From NCBI RefSeq assembly GCF_900105125.1, contig NZ_LT629750.1, forward strand, positions 6,165,001 to 6,229,000: a DNA stretch of 64,000 nucleotides, read 5' to 3'. The position numbers and the translations under genes were made by a program. Every line of letters begins with the position of its first letter. Positions within the stretch are counted from its first letter, which is position 1. The DNA comes from Bradyrhizobium canariense. Its GTDB lineage: Bacteria > Pseudomonadota > Alphaproteobacteria > Rhizobiales > Xanthobacteraceae. The notes under the pieces were generated by a model that saw only the letters and a program-made list of their open reading frames with translations, searched no databases and was not told the origin of the DNA. Below, piece after piece: positions 1-8,223 of the stretch.

Positions 1-171
1 GCCCATTTGAATGCCGATTTGCGGTTTCGTTCGGGCGATCACGCATTGCTCATCAGCGGCCCGCAACCTGAGTTGAAAACCGCCCGCCTTGCCCAAAAGG
101 CGCCGTTCAAAGGATTTCTCGCCGCCGTGCGGTGCCAGCCAATGATGCCGGGCTCGGACACGCGTCACTGA
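1..171 (+). CDS. 3' end of an unrecognised CDS cut by the window edge
   Basis: A frame on the plus strand is open from the first base for 56 codons and ends in TGA. The tail reads ...LLISGPQPELKTARL...FKGFLAAVRCQPMM.... I do not recognise the family. It converges on the neighbouring minus-strand gene and overlaps its last 7 bases, which fits two genes meeting tail to tail. Only the C-terminus is visible, so the frame could also be chance. Confidence 0.35.
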   Translation, partial: AHLNADLRFRSGDHALLISGPQPELKTARLAQKAPFKGFLAAVRCQPMMPGSDTRH

Positions 172-1376
172 TGTTGAGCCGCGAGATAGTGGAGAACCGC
201 TACGGCTGCGACAACGAGGAGCAGCCCCGCGGCTAGTCCGCGCCAGGATCTTGGCTGCGGCGGTGGGTCGATGCGCTCAACAAGCATGCCGTCACCGAAC
301 GCCTTTATGAACGGGTCAAAATCCGAGACCTCAAGCGGATGTTTTGCACCGCCATTGAGATACACGCGGCAGAACGGCTTCGACGGCGGCGCGTCAGTAC
401 CCGTCGCGGGCCAGCCGTTGAGGAACACTAAGCCCGACAGAAGCGCCGACGCCTCCGCGTGCGTGATGCCTTCGACTAGCGTCATATCGTTGACGAACGA
501 CTGAAACGCCCCCGCCGCAAGCGTCTTGGCGACGTGGTCTGTGGTACCAGCGAAATTCTTATTGAGCTGACCACCGCCAAACCACGGATGGATTATGAAG
601 ACAAGGAAGAACGGGCGGTGTCGCGTGAATTGGCCGGTGAAACGATAGGGATAGCCTTCATTCAACTGCGCCATTGTCGTGAGATTGATCGAGCGGGTAG
701 AAACATTCATGCGCTGCTTCTTCTGAACGCTGAACTCCAATGCGCCGCGCTTGGCCTGACCGGAGCTTTGAAGCTCGGCCACCAGACTGGAAAAGCCCTT
801 ATAGTCGAGCAGATCCTGAAGCGTGTCGATCGATAAGCTCCAATCGCCACCGAACTGAACCACGTCTTTGGGAAATTCGTCGGCCAATCGCTTCTGCAAG
901 ATCTCGGTTTTATGCTCGACAAAGCCGAACCCCTTGATGTCGAGGTTTGCGATTTTGCCGGAAGGGAACGTCGTTTGGCCGTCGGCGGCGGTGCCATTTG
1001 GGTTGACAACGTCGGCCCCCGTCATCGGCGCCTGTGCCGTGAACGGCAGGCCTGCATCGTTCAACCATTTGTAAGCGACGAGTTCGCTGAACGCGCCATA
1101 CGTCTTCTTGCTAGTCAGTTCACCGAGCAGGCTGCGGATCGCGTCATCCGGCATCTTCCCTTGCAACGCCGCTACCGCGTCGACGATGATGGCATTGTGC
1201 GGCGGTGAATTAGCGACATTGAAAGCATCTTTATCGCGGGTGCGATCCGACTGGTTCGATGTCCGGTCGACGTAAACAGTGTTCTTTTTCAGGGTCGTGT
1301 TTGTCAGATCATACGTCTTGATGATCGGGCTCAATCTCTCGAGTTCGGCGACCCATTGATATCGGGTGTCAATCAT
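165..1376 (-). CDS. Tail-anchored protein with a PD-(D/E)XK-like nuclease core
   Basis: This 403-residue protein matches no family I can name. Residues 95-150 show a pattern compatible with a restriction-endonuclease-like core: an acidic residue in FSELVAYKWL (E98), D122 in TGADVV, and DIK (146-148) in NLDIKGF. The extreme C-terminus (about 378-400, GLAAGLLLVVAAVAVLHYLAA) is one hydrophobic segment, so the protein is probably tail-anchored with its bulk in the cytoplasm. It is the last gene of a four-gene minus-strand operon, 13 bp after its upstream neighbour. The nuclease call is inferred from motif spacing only. A membrane-anchored nuclease-like effector would fit a defence role, but nothing here proves it. 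Confidence 0.6.
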   Translation of the reverse strand: MIDTRYQWVAELERLSPIIKTYDLTNTTLKKNTVYVDRTSNQSDRTRDKDAFNVANSPPHNAIIVDAVAALQGKMPDDAIRSLLGELTSKKTYGAFSELVAYKWLNDAGLPFTAQAPMTGADVVNPNGTAADGQTTFPSGKIANLDIKGFGFVEHKTEILQKRLADEFPKDVVQFGGDWSLSIDTLQDLLDYKGFSSLVAELQSSGQAKRGALEFSVQKKQRMNVSTRSINLTTMAQLNEGYPYRFTGQFTRHRPFFLVFIIHPWFGGGQLNKNFAGTTDHVAKTLAAGAFQSFVNDMTLVEGITHAEASALLSGLVFLNGWPATGTDAPPSKPFCRVYLNGGAKHPLEVSDFDPFIKAFGDGMLVERIDPPPQPRSWRGLAAGLLLVVAAVAVLHYLAAQHQ

Positions 1377-1389
1377 GGCGAACGGCCCG

Positions 1390-2508
1390 TTAGGGAAGCA
1401 GGCTTTCGATGCGCGCCCGCATGGTGGCGATATTCTCGACCAGGAGACTGTCGACCGGCTGGCCGATCAGCGTAAGTTCGCTCAGCTTCTTCATCTTGCC
1501 TTCGTTGTTAAGATAGAGGCGTTGCCGGTGCATCGCGGCCATGAACGCCGACGTATCGATGTAGGTCACACGATTGAAAGCGGGGGCTAAGGCCGGCAAC
1601 ACCGTCAGGCCGCCGATCATGGTGAGATTGAGCGACCGCCCGGCACGGCTGGGAAGCTGCGTCAACTCATGAACGTGAAACGGCAGCCGCTTCCGCCAGG
1701 ACGCCCCGGTCTTGAACTCGAATGCGACGTCGGTCACTTCCGACCGCTCGGCGATGAACGCGGCGAGACGCTGGTAATCTTTCGGTGTTCGGGCATTGAG
1801 GTGATACCCCCCGGGAACGCCGGCAGCGATGATCTCCTGCCAGGCCGTGCCGATGCGCTTCATCGCGTGCATGTCGTTATAGCGCACCTCGTCCGTGAAC
1901 ATGGAGTAGTTCGGTCCCGTGATCAGGGCGACGCCAAGAGCGCGCAGTCCCGCGAGGATCGGGATGCGCCGTTCACTGAGTTTCCACCATGCTTCGATGG
2001 ACTTATCGCGGCCGCTTCCGATCAGCACGATGCGCGTGTGCGGGCCAATGCCGAACGTTGCTTCGACCTCGGCGTGGCTGGCAAAACGCAGCCACCCGTC
2101 CGGACGGTGGAAGCAGCGAAGCGGCAACGCTACCGCCTCGATGTCGAGCGGCTTGGCACGGCGGTTACCGTGATAGATGTAAGGAATGTAGGCGGGCAGT
2201 TCCGGGGCCGGACAAGGGGAGGCCCGCGGAATATTATCGAGCTCAAAGCCTTTGATCTCACGCATGCGGTCCCGAAAGCCGATCGGATTATTGGGACACA
2301 TACCGTCGCAGGTGTCGGGATTGCCGCAGCAATCATCAAGACAGGAGAAAGCGGCTTGCCGTTTGCGGATGCCGCCGCAGGTGCCAAGGTCGGGACAGTC
2401 GAGACAGCCCAGGGCCATCGGCAACGCTTCGCCCTCATCCCAGCGGCGACGTTGTCGGCGGAGGTTTGGGGTGACCGGCTGTTCCTGCGGACGGGCGGTT
2501 ACTCGCAA
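1390..2508 (-). CDS. Cysteine-rich protein of unknown function (DUF4417-like core)
   Basis: I place the start at a TTG codon (2508) because GGAGGT lies 6 bases before it; the protein is then 372 residues. The frame extends further upstream but would run deep into the preceding gene. Residues about 31-75 hold at least eight cysteines (GCLDCPDLGTCGG, SCLDDCCGNPDTCDGMC), arranged like a metal or Fe-S binding site. The middle (RALGVALITGPNYSMFTDEVR, then GTAWQEIIAAGVPGGYHL) resembles the DUF4417 type of core, but I hold this loosely. It overlaps the previous gene by 10 bp and precedes the tail-anchored nuclease-like gene, so the products probably act together. Confidence 0.6.
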   Translation of the reverse strand: MRVTARPQEQPVTPNLRRQRRRWDEGEALPMALGCLDCPDLGTCGGIRKRQAAFSCLDDCCGNPDTCDGMCPNNPIGFRDRMREIKGFELDNIPRASPCPAPELPAYIPYIYHGNRRAKPLDIEAVALPLRCFHRPDGWLRFASHAEVEATFGIGPHTRIVLIGSGRDKSIEAWWKLSERRIPILAGLRALGVALITGPNYSMFTDEVRYNDMHAMKRIGTAWQEIIAAGVPGGYHLNARTPKDYQRLAAFIAERSEVTDVAFEFKTGASWRKRLPFHVHELTQLPSRAGRSLNLTMIGGLTVLPALAPAFNRVTYIDTSAFMAAMHRQRLYLNNEGKMKKLSELTLIGQPVDSLLVENIATMRARIESLLP

Positions 2509-2849
2509 ATGCCTACCTCCAAGGTTTGGCTGATGGGCTGAACGGACGTAATCTCGCCTTCGGCGATGCCCGCGCCCGAGCGCAGGATCGCAACAAGTTC
2601 GGCTGGCGCGTTGGGACACTCGGCGATGACAGCGTTCAGCCGCTGCACGATCACCTTGTTATTGATCACACGCAGCATGACTTTTTCGCCGAGCGTCACC
2701 GCGACATCGTCACGCATGTCGGCGCGCGCGGTGCGCGAGAACACCGGCACGTCACGGCTGAACAGCGTCGGCGAATTCAGTTCGACGAGGCGGCGGTCGA
2801 GCACGCGATTGAAGCCCGGCGCCGCGGTGCGAATAAAATCCAGCCCCAT
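2499..2849 (-). CDS. Small hypothetical protein, second gene of the accessory operon
   Basis: A 116-residue protein with no motif I recognise. It starts MGLDFIRTAAPGFNRVL and has alternating short hydrophobic stretches (DDVAVTLGEKVMLRVIN, NKVIVQRLNAVIA) suggestive of a small mixed alpha/beta fold. There is no signal peptide or membrane segment. Its ATG overlaps the stop of the upstream STAS/winged-helix gene by one base (TGATG), and its end overlaps the start of the Cys-rich gene, so translation is probably coupled along the operon. Confidence 0.55.
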   Translation of the reverse strand: MGLDFIRTAAPGFNRVLDRRLVELNSPTLFSRDVPVFSRTARADMRDDVAVTLGEKVMLRVINNKVIVQRLNAVIAECPNAPAELVAILRSGAGIAEGEITSVQPISQTLEVGICE

Positions 2850-3421
2850 CAGGCAACCTCCAGAACAGGCCGGTACTTCTTGGTACGGCCCTGCAAGATC
2901 TCCACCACGAGGCTTTTCGATGCCAAGGATGCGAGGCGGTTATTCCAGGCGGTCGCACCTACGGCATCGACCGAACGGGTTTCTTCGTGCAGTTGCGCCG
3001 CGGTGGTCTCGCGCCTGCGGCTTACGAGCTTCAAGGTTTCCTGCAGCTTCTCATCGAGCCGCCCGCAGAGCTGAACGCCGGAGATCGTCCCTGCTCCATC
3101 CGTGGTGCAGGTCATGAAGGCGTCACCCGAGCGCCGCAACATCTCTTCGATTTCTTCGCGGACTTTTTCATTCAAGTTGGCGGCGACCGTGTAGCCCGGC
3201 TGACGGCGGAGCCGCAGATGATCGCGCAGCGGCACCAGCACCTCGCTGAGATAGGAGGATGTGGCGAGCTCAACGCCACCGAAGTCGAGGAGGACGATGG
3301 CGGCCTCCGCCAATTCGGGAAACTGTTCGAGCGCCGCGACGAAGGCGCGTTGACCAGAAAGACGGCCCGCAAGGATGGGGTCGACACCGGGACGAAGCAT
3401 AGGAAGGGCGATGATCTTCAT
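2849..3421 (-). CDS. STAS-like (DUF4325-type) protein with a winged-helix-like tail
   Basis: First gene of the four-gene operon, 190 residues. Residues 38-70 (AIVLLDFGGVELATSSYLSEVL) match the STAS-like DUF4325 pattern: a beta strand, DFxGV, then a helix. The C-terminal 65 residues look like a winged helix: a helix (ETTAAQLHEET), then NNRLASLASKSLVVEIL, then a strand-rich wing KKYRPV ending the protein. STAS-like plus DNA-binding suggests the operon's regulator or sensor. The start ATG sits directly after an inverted repeat that could be its own operator. Exact function unknown. Confidence 0.6.
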   Translation of the reverse strand: MKIIALPMLRPGVDPILAGRLSGQRAFVAALEQFPELAEAAIVLLDFGGVELATSSYLSEVLVPLRDHLRLRRQPGYTVAANLNEKVREEIEEMLRRSGDAFMTCTTDGAGTISGVQLCGRLDEKLQETLKLVSRRRETTAAQLHEETRSVDAVGATAWNNRLASLASKSLVVEILQGRTKKYRPVLEVA

Positions 3422-3422
3422 T

Positions 3423-3446
3423 TATCTCACTGCAATCGATGAGATA
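3423..3446. promoter_or_regulatory. Inverted repeat at the accessory operon start (candidate operator)
   Basis: TATCTCA and TGAGATA form a perfect 7-bp inverted repeat with a 10-bp spacer, ending two bases before the ATG of the STAS/winged-helix gene. Just upstream in the direction of transcription the sequence is AT-rich (TATATCTATCTCA), as expected for a -10 region. The placement fits autoregulation by the first gene product; this is inference. Confidence 0.5.
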
Positions 3447-3827
3447 GATATAGGGGGTCTCTCGCCGAGAAGCAACAACAATTTGTACACGAGCCCCGCG
3501 AGGGGAAAAGACAAAGGTTCCTAGAGGTTAGGCGGTCGGTTAGCGCGGGCGTCGCCCGGGTGGAGGCGCCGAAGCTCAAGCGCCATACGGCGCTTTAACG
3601 GCGCGGTAGCGTCTCAATCAGCTGAGGCTCCTCTGGCGCTCGAACCCACCCCACGATCCTGAAGCGTGGGCTTTTCTCTTTGACGCGCAGCGGCCGACGA
3701 GCTCCAGGGCGTGGGGTCTTCAACTCGCCGACCCGATCGGCACGACGGCAGGAGCCAAGCCCAAGATTTTGATGCTTGCTCAGAAAAGAGCCTCTGTGCA
3801 AGAGAGTTGGTTCTCGCAACCGCAGCA
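3447..3827. other. Intergenic region between the accessory operon and ybgC
   Basis: About 380 bp without a convincing gene. It holds a perfect 7-bp hairpin (AAGCGCC, loop ATAC, GGCGCTT at 3578-3595), too weakly followed by T for a confident terminator call. The short frames here lack ribosome binding sites and recognisable motifs. The promoter of the downstream ybgC copy must lie here, but I cannot pick out -35/-10 boxes. Confidence 0.5.
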
Positions 3828-4286
3828 ATGGGAATCGCACTTGTGACAGCCTCTCTTGATGGCGAAATTCGCGACGGCTGCCATCACATGCAGGTTCGCG
3901 TCTATTTTGAAGATACAGACTCCGGCCAAATTGTTTATCACGCTAATTTTTTGCGCTTCATGGAACGCGGCAGAACGAATTACTTGCGCCTGCTCGGAAC
4001 CAGTCAACAAGCGCTGCTCAAAGAAGCAGAGAACGATGCGCCCGGTTTTGCCTTCGTTGTCCGTTCGATAACAATCGATTTTCTAAGACCGGCGATTTTG
4101 GACGATCTGCTTGACATCGTCACGGTCCCGCAAGAGGTGAAGGGCGCGTCGATTGACTTGTTGCAGGAATGCAGGCGCGCAGACGATCTCTTAGTCACGG
4201 CGCGTGTACGCGTGGCGTTTATCTCAGGCGGAAAAGCGCAACGCATCCCGAAGGCGCTGCGGCTTGCTATGGAGGGGCATCGATAA
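3828..4286 (+). CDS. ybgC: YbgC-type acyl-CoA thioesterase, complete island-borne copy
   Basis: A hotdog-fold thioesterase of the YbgC/4-hydroxybenzoyl-CoA thioesterase family, normally encoded beside tolQRAB. The catalytic strand is present (YFEDTDSGQIVYHANFLRF, with the Asp of EDTD), as is the family tail SGGKAQRIPKALRL. I start it at the ATG giving MGIALVTASLDGEIRDG (152 residues); the frame is open further upstream but looks non-coding, and no clear Shine-Dalgarno is seen. Codon use is more AT-rich than in the native fragment at 19477-19847. At the point where the native gene is broken (DFSGIV), this copy reads DSGQIV with diverged bases, so it may be immune to the same integration. It is the only full ybgC in the window. 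Confidence 0.9.
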   Translation: MGIALVTASLDGEIRDGCHHMQVRVYFEDTDSGQIVYHANFLRFMERGRTNYLRLLGTSQQALLKEAENDAPGFAFVVRSITIDFLRPAILDDLLDIVTVPQEVKGASIDLLQECRRADDLLVTARVRVAFISGGKAQRIPKALRLAMEGHR

Positions 4287-4395
4287 ATCTGCCCTCATTC
4301 ACGCCTTAGCCGTCCAGCGACCCAATGAAAGCAACCCGTTAGGCTTCTGTTGCGACATCGTCAAATCAGTGTTTCCCGCGCTTTCATACGACGAC
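4218..4395. repeat. ybgC 3'-end/flank repeat, copy A, with recombination core
   Basis: Spans the last codons of the intact ybgC, its TAA, about 90 bp of flank and the core TGTTGCGACATCGTCAAAT, then continues to CATACGACGAC. The flank and core recur in copies B (8595-8755) and C (19325-19483). A and B stay similar for about 20 bp beyond the core, whereas C passes into native ybgC there. This marks it as an element boundary. Confidence 0.8.
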
Positions 4396-4590
4396 ACCGC
4401 GCCCTGGGACACGATCGCGTATCCGATATCACTCCCCACGTCTTGCGCCACAGTTTCGCGAGCATCGCCAAAGATCTCGGCTTTACCGAGGTGACGATCG
4501 CGGCTCTGGTCGGCCATGCCAAGGGTTCGGTGAAGCTCCCTGGGCACCAACGCTGCCACCGATACTCTGCCAGGGTCGGACCGCGTTCAG
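4395..4590 (+). pseudogene. Tyrosine recombinase C-terminal remnant
   Basis: Immediately right of core A one frame reads ALGHDRVSDITPHVLRHSF, then ASIAKDLGFTEVTIAALVGH. These are the HxLRHSFAS motif and the GH box of phage-integrase-type tyrosine recombinases. The expected 'TSRY' catalytic tyrosine segment is missing: after GHAKGSV the frame degenerates, and a trace of the usual C-terminus (TNAATDTL) appears in another frame at about 4549-4580. No N-terminal or core-binding domain remains. It is probably what is left of an island integrase. Confidence 0.7.
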
Positions 4591-4754
4591 TGCGGCAGGG
4601 CGCACGCGAACCTCGAAGCGGATCGGGTCGTCCTCCCGCGTTGTAAAAAGATTAGGCGTGAATACCAGACATGCTGCCTCAGCTGGGATAGGCTTTGCCG
4701 CTATGCGCGTACAGGTGCATTTTTCAGCATGAAACCTTGCCAAAGGAGGTGGAC

Positions 4755-5090
4755 GTGTTAGTCGAGCATCCTCGCAATTTTGGAGCGTGGCTTCGCCTCT
4801 GCATATTCGTCGTCGCGGCAGGGCTACTATTCCCTCGCACCGCGCTCGCGCTGTCGGATGCTGATTTACTATTAGCCATTTCGCGGGATGTGGATGCGCG
4901 TTGCCACGTGCTTGTTGCTAGGGAGCGTGCCTTCCTCAGGGGGCTGATCGAAAAGAGACTCGGGGAGGATGATCTTACGGCCGAGGATCGCATTCTACTC
5001 TCTGAACCGATTGAGGGCAGTTCTGAGTTCGACTGTAACAATCCTCTGGTAAAGAAGATGTTTGAGTTTATTCAGACACACGCACGTTAG
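4755..5090 (+). CDS. Small secreted protein of unknown function
   Basis: The start is a GTG preceded by AAAGGAGGT with a 4-base gap, giving 111 residues. The N-terminus is a typical Sec signal peptide: a basic/polar start, a hydrophobic core (LCIFVVAAGLLF) and a likely cleavage after ALA (residue 33). The mature part of about 78 residues has two cysteines (DARCHVL and FDCNNP), which could form a disulfide, and is rich in charged helix-forming residues. No family recognised. It lies between the integrase remnant and the CHAT gene on the same strand. Confidence 0.55.
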   Translation: MLVEHPRNFGAWLRLCIFVVAAGLLFPRTALALSDADLLLAISRDVDARCHVLVARERAFLRGLIEKRLGEDDLTAEDRILLSEPIEGSSEFDCNNPLVKKMFEFIQTHAR

Positions 5091-5270
5091 CTATAATCAT
5101 TCGCCACGAGGAGCGATTTCTGAGCGTCCGGTCGGCGGTGTCGGCGGCCGGCCGGGGCGATAGTCGAGCGCGGACAGCTCGGATATCGCCGGGGGCTCGA
5201 CTGTCGACATTGTGCAGGCAATCTCGTCAAAAGCGGCACGAGCAATACGGGCAATGATACCGTATATAGG

Positions 5271-5276
5271 TATAAT
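5271..5276 (+). promoter_or_regulatory. Candidate -10 box of the TPR-CHAT gene
   Basis: A perfect TATAAT lies in an AT-rich patch (TATATAGGTATAATAACTATA) directly before the gene. Transcription would start about 10 bases before the upper ATG and leave a short leader containing GGGGGG just ahead of the ATG I chose. No good -35 hexamer is visible at the usual distance. Confidence 0.4.
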
Positions 5277-5299
5277 AACTATAAATGACGGGGGGCTCG

Positions 5300-8164
5300 A
5301 TGAAGGGCTTGCACTGGCGCATCGCTGTGGTCTTTGTGCTCGCGCTCTGGGTCCTGTCCACGGCGGACGCGCAACAAGGCGACCTCGCCGAAGCGCAGCG
5401 CCTGAACCGGCAAGTCTTGCAGTACTATGCAACGGGGCGATACCAGCAAGCCATTCCACTTGCGCAGCGCGCGCTGTCAATCACTGAAGCGCTCGACCCC
5501 GAGAGTGCCGACACCGCCGACTCGCTGAACAATCTCGCCGAGCTGTACCAAGCGATAGGCGCTTACGTCAAGGCCGAGCCGCTCTGCCAGCGCGCGCTGG
5601 AGATCACTGAGAAGAGGCTCGGCCCCGAGCATCCCGACACGGCGGTCTCGCTCAACAATCTCGCTGCGCTGTACACTGCGATGGGCGCTTACGCCAAGGC
5701 CGAGCCGCTCTACCAGCGCGCGCTGGCGATCACTGAGAAGGCGCTCGGCCCGGAGCATATCGACACCGCCAGCATGCTCAACAATTTAGCTGAACTGTAC
5801 CGCGCCACCGGCGCATACCCCAGAGCCGAGCCGCTCTTGGAGCGCGCGCTGGCGATCACTGAGAAGGCGCTCGGCCCGGAGGACCCCGACACCGCCCTCT
5901 CGCTTAACAATCTTGCCGAGCTGTACCAAGCGAACGGCGCCTACGCCAGGGCCGAGCCGCTCTTAAAGCGTGCGCTCACCATTGACGAGAAAGCATTCGG
6001 CCCCGAGCATTCCGCCACCGCCAACTCGCTCAACAATCTAGCCGAACTGTACCGCGCCACCGGCGCATACCCCAGAGCCGAGCCGCTCTACCAGCGCGCG
6101 CTGGCGATTCGCGAGAAGGCGCTCGGCCCCGAGCATCCCGACACGGCCCGCTCGCTCAACAATCTCGCCTTGCTATACGAGGCCACCGGCGCCTACGCGA
6201 AGGCCGAGCCGCTCTACCAGCGCGCGCTGGAGATCACTGAGAAGACGCTCGGCCCCGAGCATCCCGACACGGCGCTCTCGCTCAACAATCTCGCTGCGCT
6301 GTATTCTGCGATGGGCGCCTACGCCAAGGCCGAGCCGCTCTACCAGCGTGCGCTGGCGATCACTGAGAAGGCGCTCGGCCCCGAGCATCCCGACACTGCA
6401 AGCTTGCTCAACAATCTCGCCGGACTGAATGAGGTCGTGGGTGCCTATGCGAACGCCGAGCCGCTGTTCGAGCGTGCGCGGGGCATTTCTGAGATCAATA
6501 CCGTGCGCTTCCTGCTCAGCGGTGACGAGACGCGAAAGCGGGCTTATCTTCAGCAGCGTCGCGGCGATGCCTATTTCGACGCGTCATTCTCGGTAATGGT
6601 GGCCGATCCACGCGCCAAGGCGCTGGGGCTCACGGCGGTGCTGCAGTACAAAGGCCGGGTGCTCGATGCGATGGCCGACAGCGTCGCTCTGCTGCGCCGC
6701 AGCGTTGACCCCAAGGACCTGGCACTTTTTGATGAGCTTGCCGCGGTAGCGCAGCAGCTCTCGACCCTCACCTTCCGTGGGCCGGGCAATCTCTCCGCTT
6801 CGGCGTACCGCGAGCGCCTGGACACTCTTGCCCGCGAGCAGGAGCGGCTGGAAGGGGAAATCTCTGCCCGCAGCACCGCGTTTCGCCAAGCGGTGGCTCC
6901 GATCACCCTCGAGAGGGTGCGCCAGAGGCTGCCGGCTGACGCAGCGCTGGTGGAGTGGTTTCGCTTCCATCCGTTTGACCCCAAGATGAAGGACGAGAAG
7001 ACACAATGGGGCGCGCCGCGCTATGTCGCCTATGTGCTGCGGCGTGAGGGCGATCCAGCGGCGATCGACCTCGGCGCCGCGCAGGACATCGACACCCTCG
7101 TGAGCGACTTCCGTGTCGCGCTGAGCGATCCGGCACGCACCTCCTACAAGGAGGTGGGAGAGAAACTCTTCGGGAAGCTCATCAATCCGCTGCAGTCTTC
7201 TCTCTCGGGCATCAATCGGCTGCTCCTGTCCCCCGACGGGGCACTGAACCTGCTGCCCTTCGCGGCGCTCATAGACGAGCACGGAGAGTATGTCGCGCAG
7301 CACTCTGAACTTACCTACCTCACCAGCGGTCGCGACCTGTTGAGTTTGGCGGCGCCAGTACCTGCACGCGGCAGTCCCGTCGTGATGGCCGATCCGGACT
7401 ACGGTCAGAGCACAAGCGGTCCGCCGCGCGATATCGGCTTGTACCGCTCGGGCGATCTGGACCGCAGCGGCCTGGTGTTCACGCCGCTTGCGGGCACCGC
7501 AGACGAGGCCAAAGCACTGCAAGGACTGCTCAAGCTCGATGTGCAGGAGCTGCTCACCGGAGCCAATGCCACCGAGGAGAAGCTCAAGGGGGTGCACGGT
7601 CCGCGCATCCTGCATGTGGCCACTCACGGGTTCTTCTTGAGCGATCAACAGGTGGCGGCCGGGGTCCTTCAGCCAGTCAGCTTCGGCACCGAGACGCCGC
7701 CCCTGCCGCTGGGCGAGAACCCGCTGCTGCGTTCGGGGCTCGCCCTGGCCGGGGCCAACGCGCGGCGCTCTGGCGAGAGCGACGATGGCATTCTCACCGC
7801 GGCGGAAGCCGCGCAACTTGATTTGCGTGGCACCCAACTGGTGGTGCTCTCGGCCTGCGAGACCGGGCTGGGGCAGGTAGAAGAGGGGGAGGGAGTGTAC
7901 GGGCTTCGCCGAGCGCTGGTGCTCGCCGGAGCAGAGGCGCAACTTGTGTCGTTGTGGAAAGTGGCCGATTCCCAGACGCAAGGGCTGATGGTGGATTACT
8001 ATCAGCGCCTGCTCAAGGGCGAGGGGCGCGCAGCGGCGCTGCGCGAGGCACAGAAGGCGATGATCGCAAACCCAGCGACCCGGCACCCCTACTACTGGGC
8101 CGCTTTCGTCCCCATCGGCGATTGGACACCGCTGGCCGCAAAACGGGTTGGGCAGCCAGAGTAA
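5300..8164 (+). CDS. Secreted TPR-CHAT (caspase-like) protein
   Basis: 954 residues. A Sec signal peptide (MKGLHWRIAVVFVLALWVLSTADAQ) is followed by nine 42-residue kinesin-light-chain-type TPR units (about residues 30-395; eight start LNNLA). The C-terminal CHAT domain (about 590-950) has the caspase-like dyad: His776 in HVATHGFF and Cys853 in LSACETG. CHAT proteins are peptidase C14-like; the TPR part probably selects partners. The signal peptide places this one in the periplasm or outside, unlike cytoplasmic defence CHAT proteins. I chose the second ATG because GGGGGG precedes it; the ATG at 5285 has no ribosome binding site. The TPR units are also near-identical at DNA level, so the unit count may vary between strains. 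Confidence 0.9.
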   Translation: MKGLHWRIAVVFVLALWVLSTADAQQGDLAEAQRLNRQVLQYYATGRYQQAIPLAQRALSITEALDPESADTADSLNNLAELYQAIGAYVKAEPLCQRALEITEKRLGPEHPDTAVSLNNLAALYTAMGAYAKAEPLYQRALAITEKALGPEHIDTASMLNNLAELYRATGAYPRAEPLLERALAITEKALGPEDPDTALSLNNLAELYQANGAYARAEPLLKRALTIDEKAFGPEHSATANSLNNLAELYRATGAYPRAEPLYQRALAIREKALGPEHPDTARSLNNLALLYEATGAYAKAEPLYQRALEITEKTLGPEHPDTALSLNNLAALYSAMGAYAKAEPLYQRALAITEKALGPEHPDTASLLNNLAGLNEVVGAYANAEPLFERARGISEINTVRFLLSGDETRKRAYLQQRRGDAYFDASFSVMVADPRAKALGLTAVLQYKGRVLDAMADSVALLRRSVDPKDLALFDELAAVAQQLSTLTFRGPGNLSASAYRERLDTLAREQERLEGEISARSTAFRQAVAPITLERVRQRLPADAALVEWFRFHPFDPKMKDEKTQWGAPRYVAYVLRREGDPAAIDLGAAQDIDTLVSDFRVALSDPARTSYKEVGEKLFGKLINPLQSSLSGINRLLLSPDGALNLLPFAALIDEHGEYVAQHSELTYLTSGRDLLSLAAPVPARGSPVVMADPDYGQSTSGPPRDIGLYRSGDLDRSGLVFTPLAGTADEAKALQGLLKLDVQELLTGANATEEKLKGVHGPRILHVATHGFFLSDQQVAAGVLQPVSFGTETPPLPLGENPLLRSGLALAGANARRSGESDDGILTAAEAAQLDLRGTQLVVLSACETGLGQVEEGEGVYGLRRALVLAGAEAQLVSLWKVADSQTQGLMVDYYQRLLKGEGRAAALREAQKAMIANPATRHPYYWAAFVPIGDWTPLAAKRVGQPE

Positions 8165-8223
8165 AGCCTCGTGAAAAGCCTGCAAATAGTGCTTATCCAA
8201 ATTTACCCGGGAGGTCGTAAGTT

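Larger units (their letters stand above)
1..4372. mobile_element. Right part of element 0 (outermost island unit), left end outside the window
   Basis: Interval from the window edge to the first recombination core. It ends with a complete ybgC plus about 90 bp of flank, the same arrangement that ends the two neighbouring units in decayed form. Cargo seen is the four-gene accessory operon. The native 5' half of ybgC should lie at or beyond its unseen left end. The limits are inferred from the repeat pattern, not from an intact integrase. Confidence 0.5.

Noticed and set aside
3595..3840. 81-codon minus-strand frame upstream of the intact ybgC
   Set aside because: No ribosome binding site, Arg/Pro-rich without motif, and it overlaps the expected ybgC promoter region.
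5490..6480. Regular 126-bp repeats considered as a CRISPR or satellite array
   Set aside because: They are coding TPR units with a continuous frame; no spacers are present and the period matches 42 residues.
6584..8200. 538-codon open frame antisense to the CHAT gene
   Set aside because: It mirrors the codon structure of the CHAT gene, has no ribosome binding site and no recognisable domain. The plus-strand protein is clearly real.
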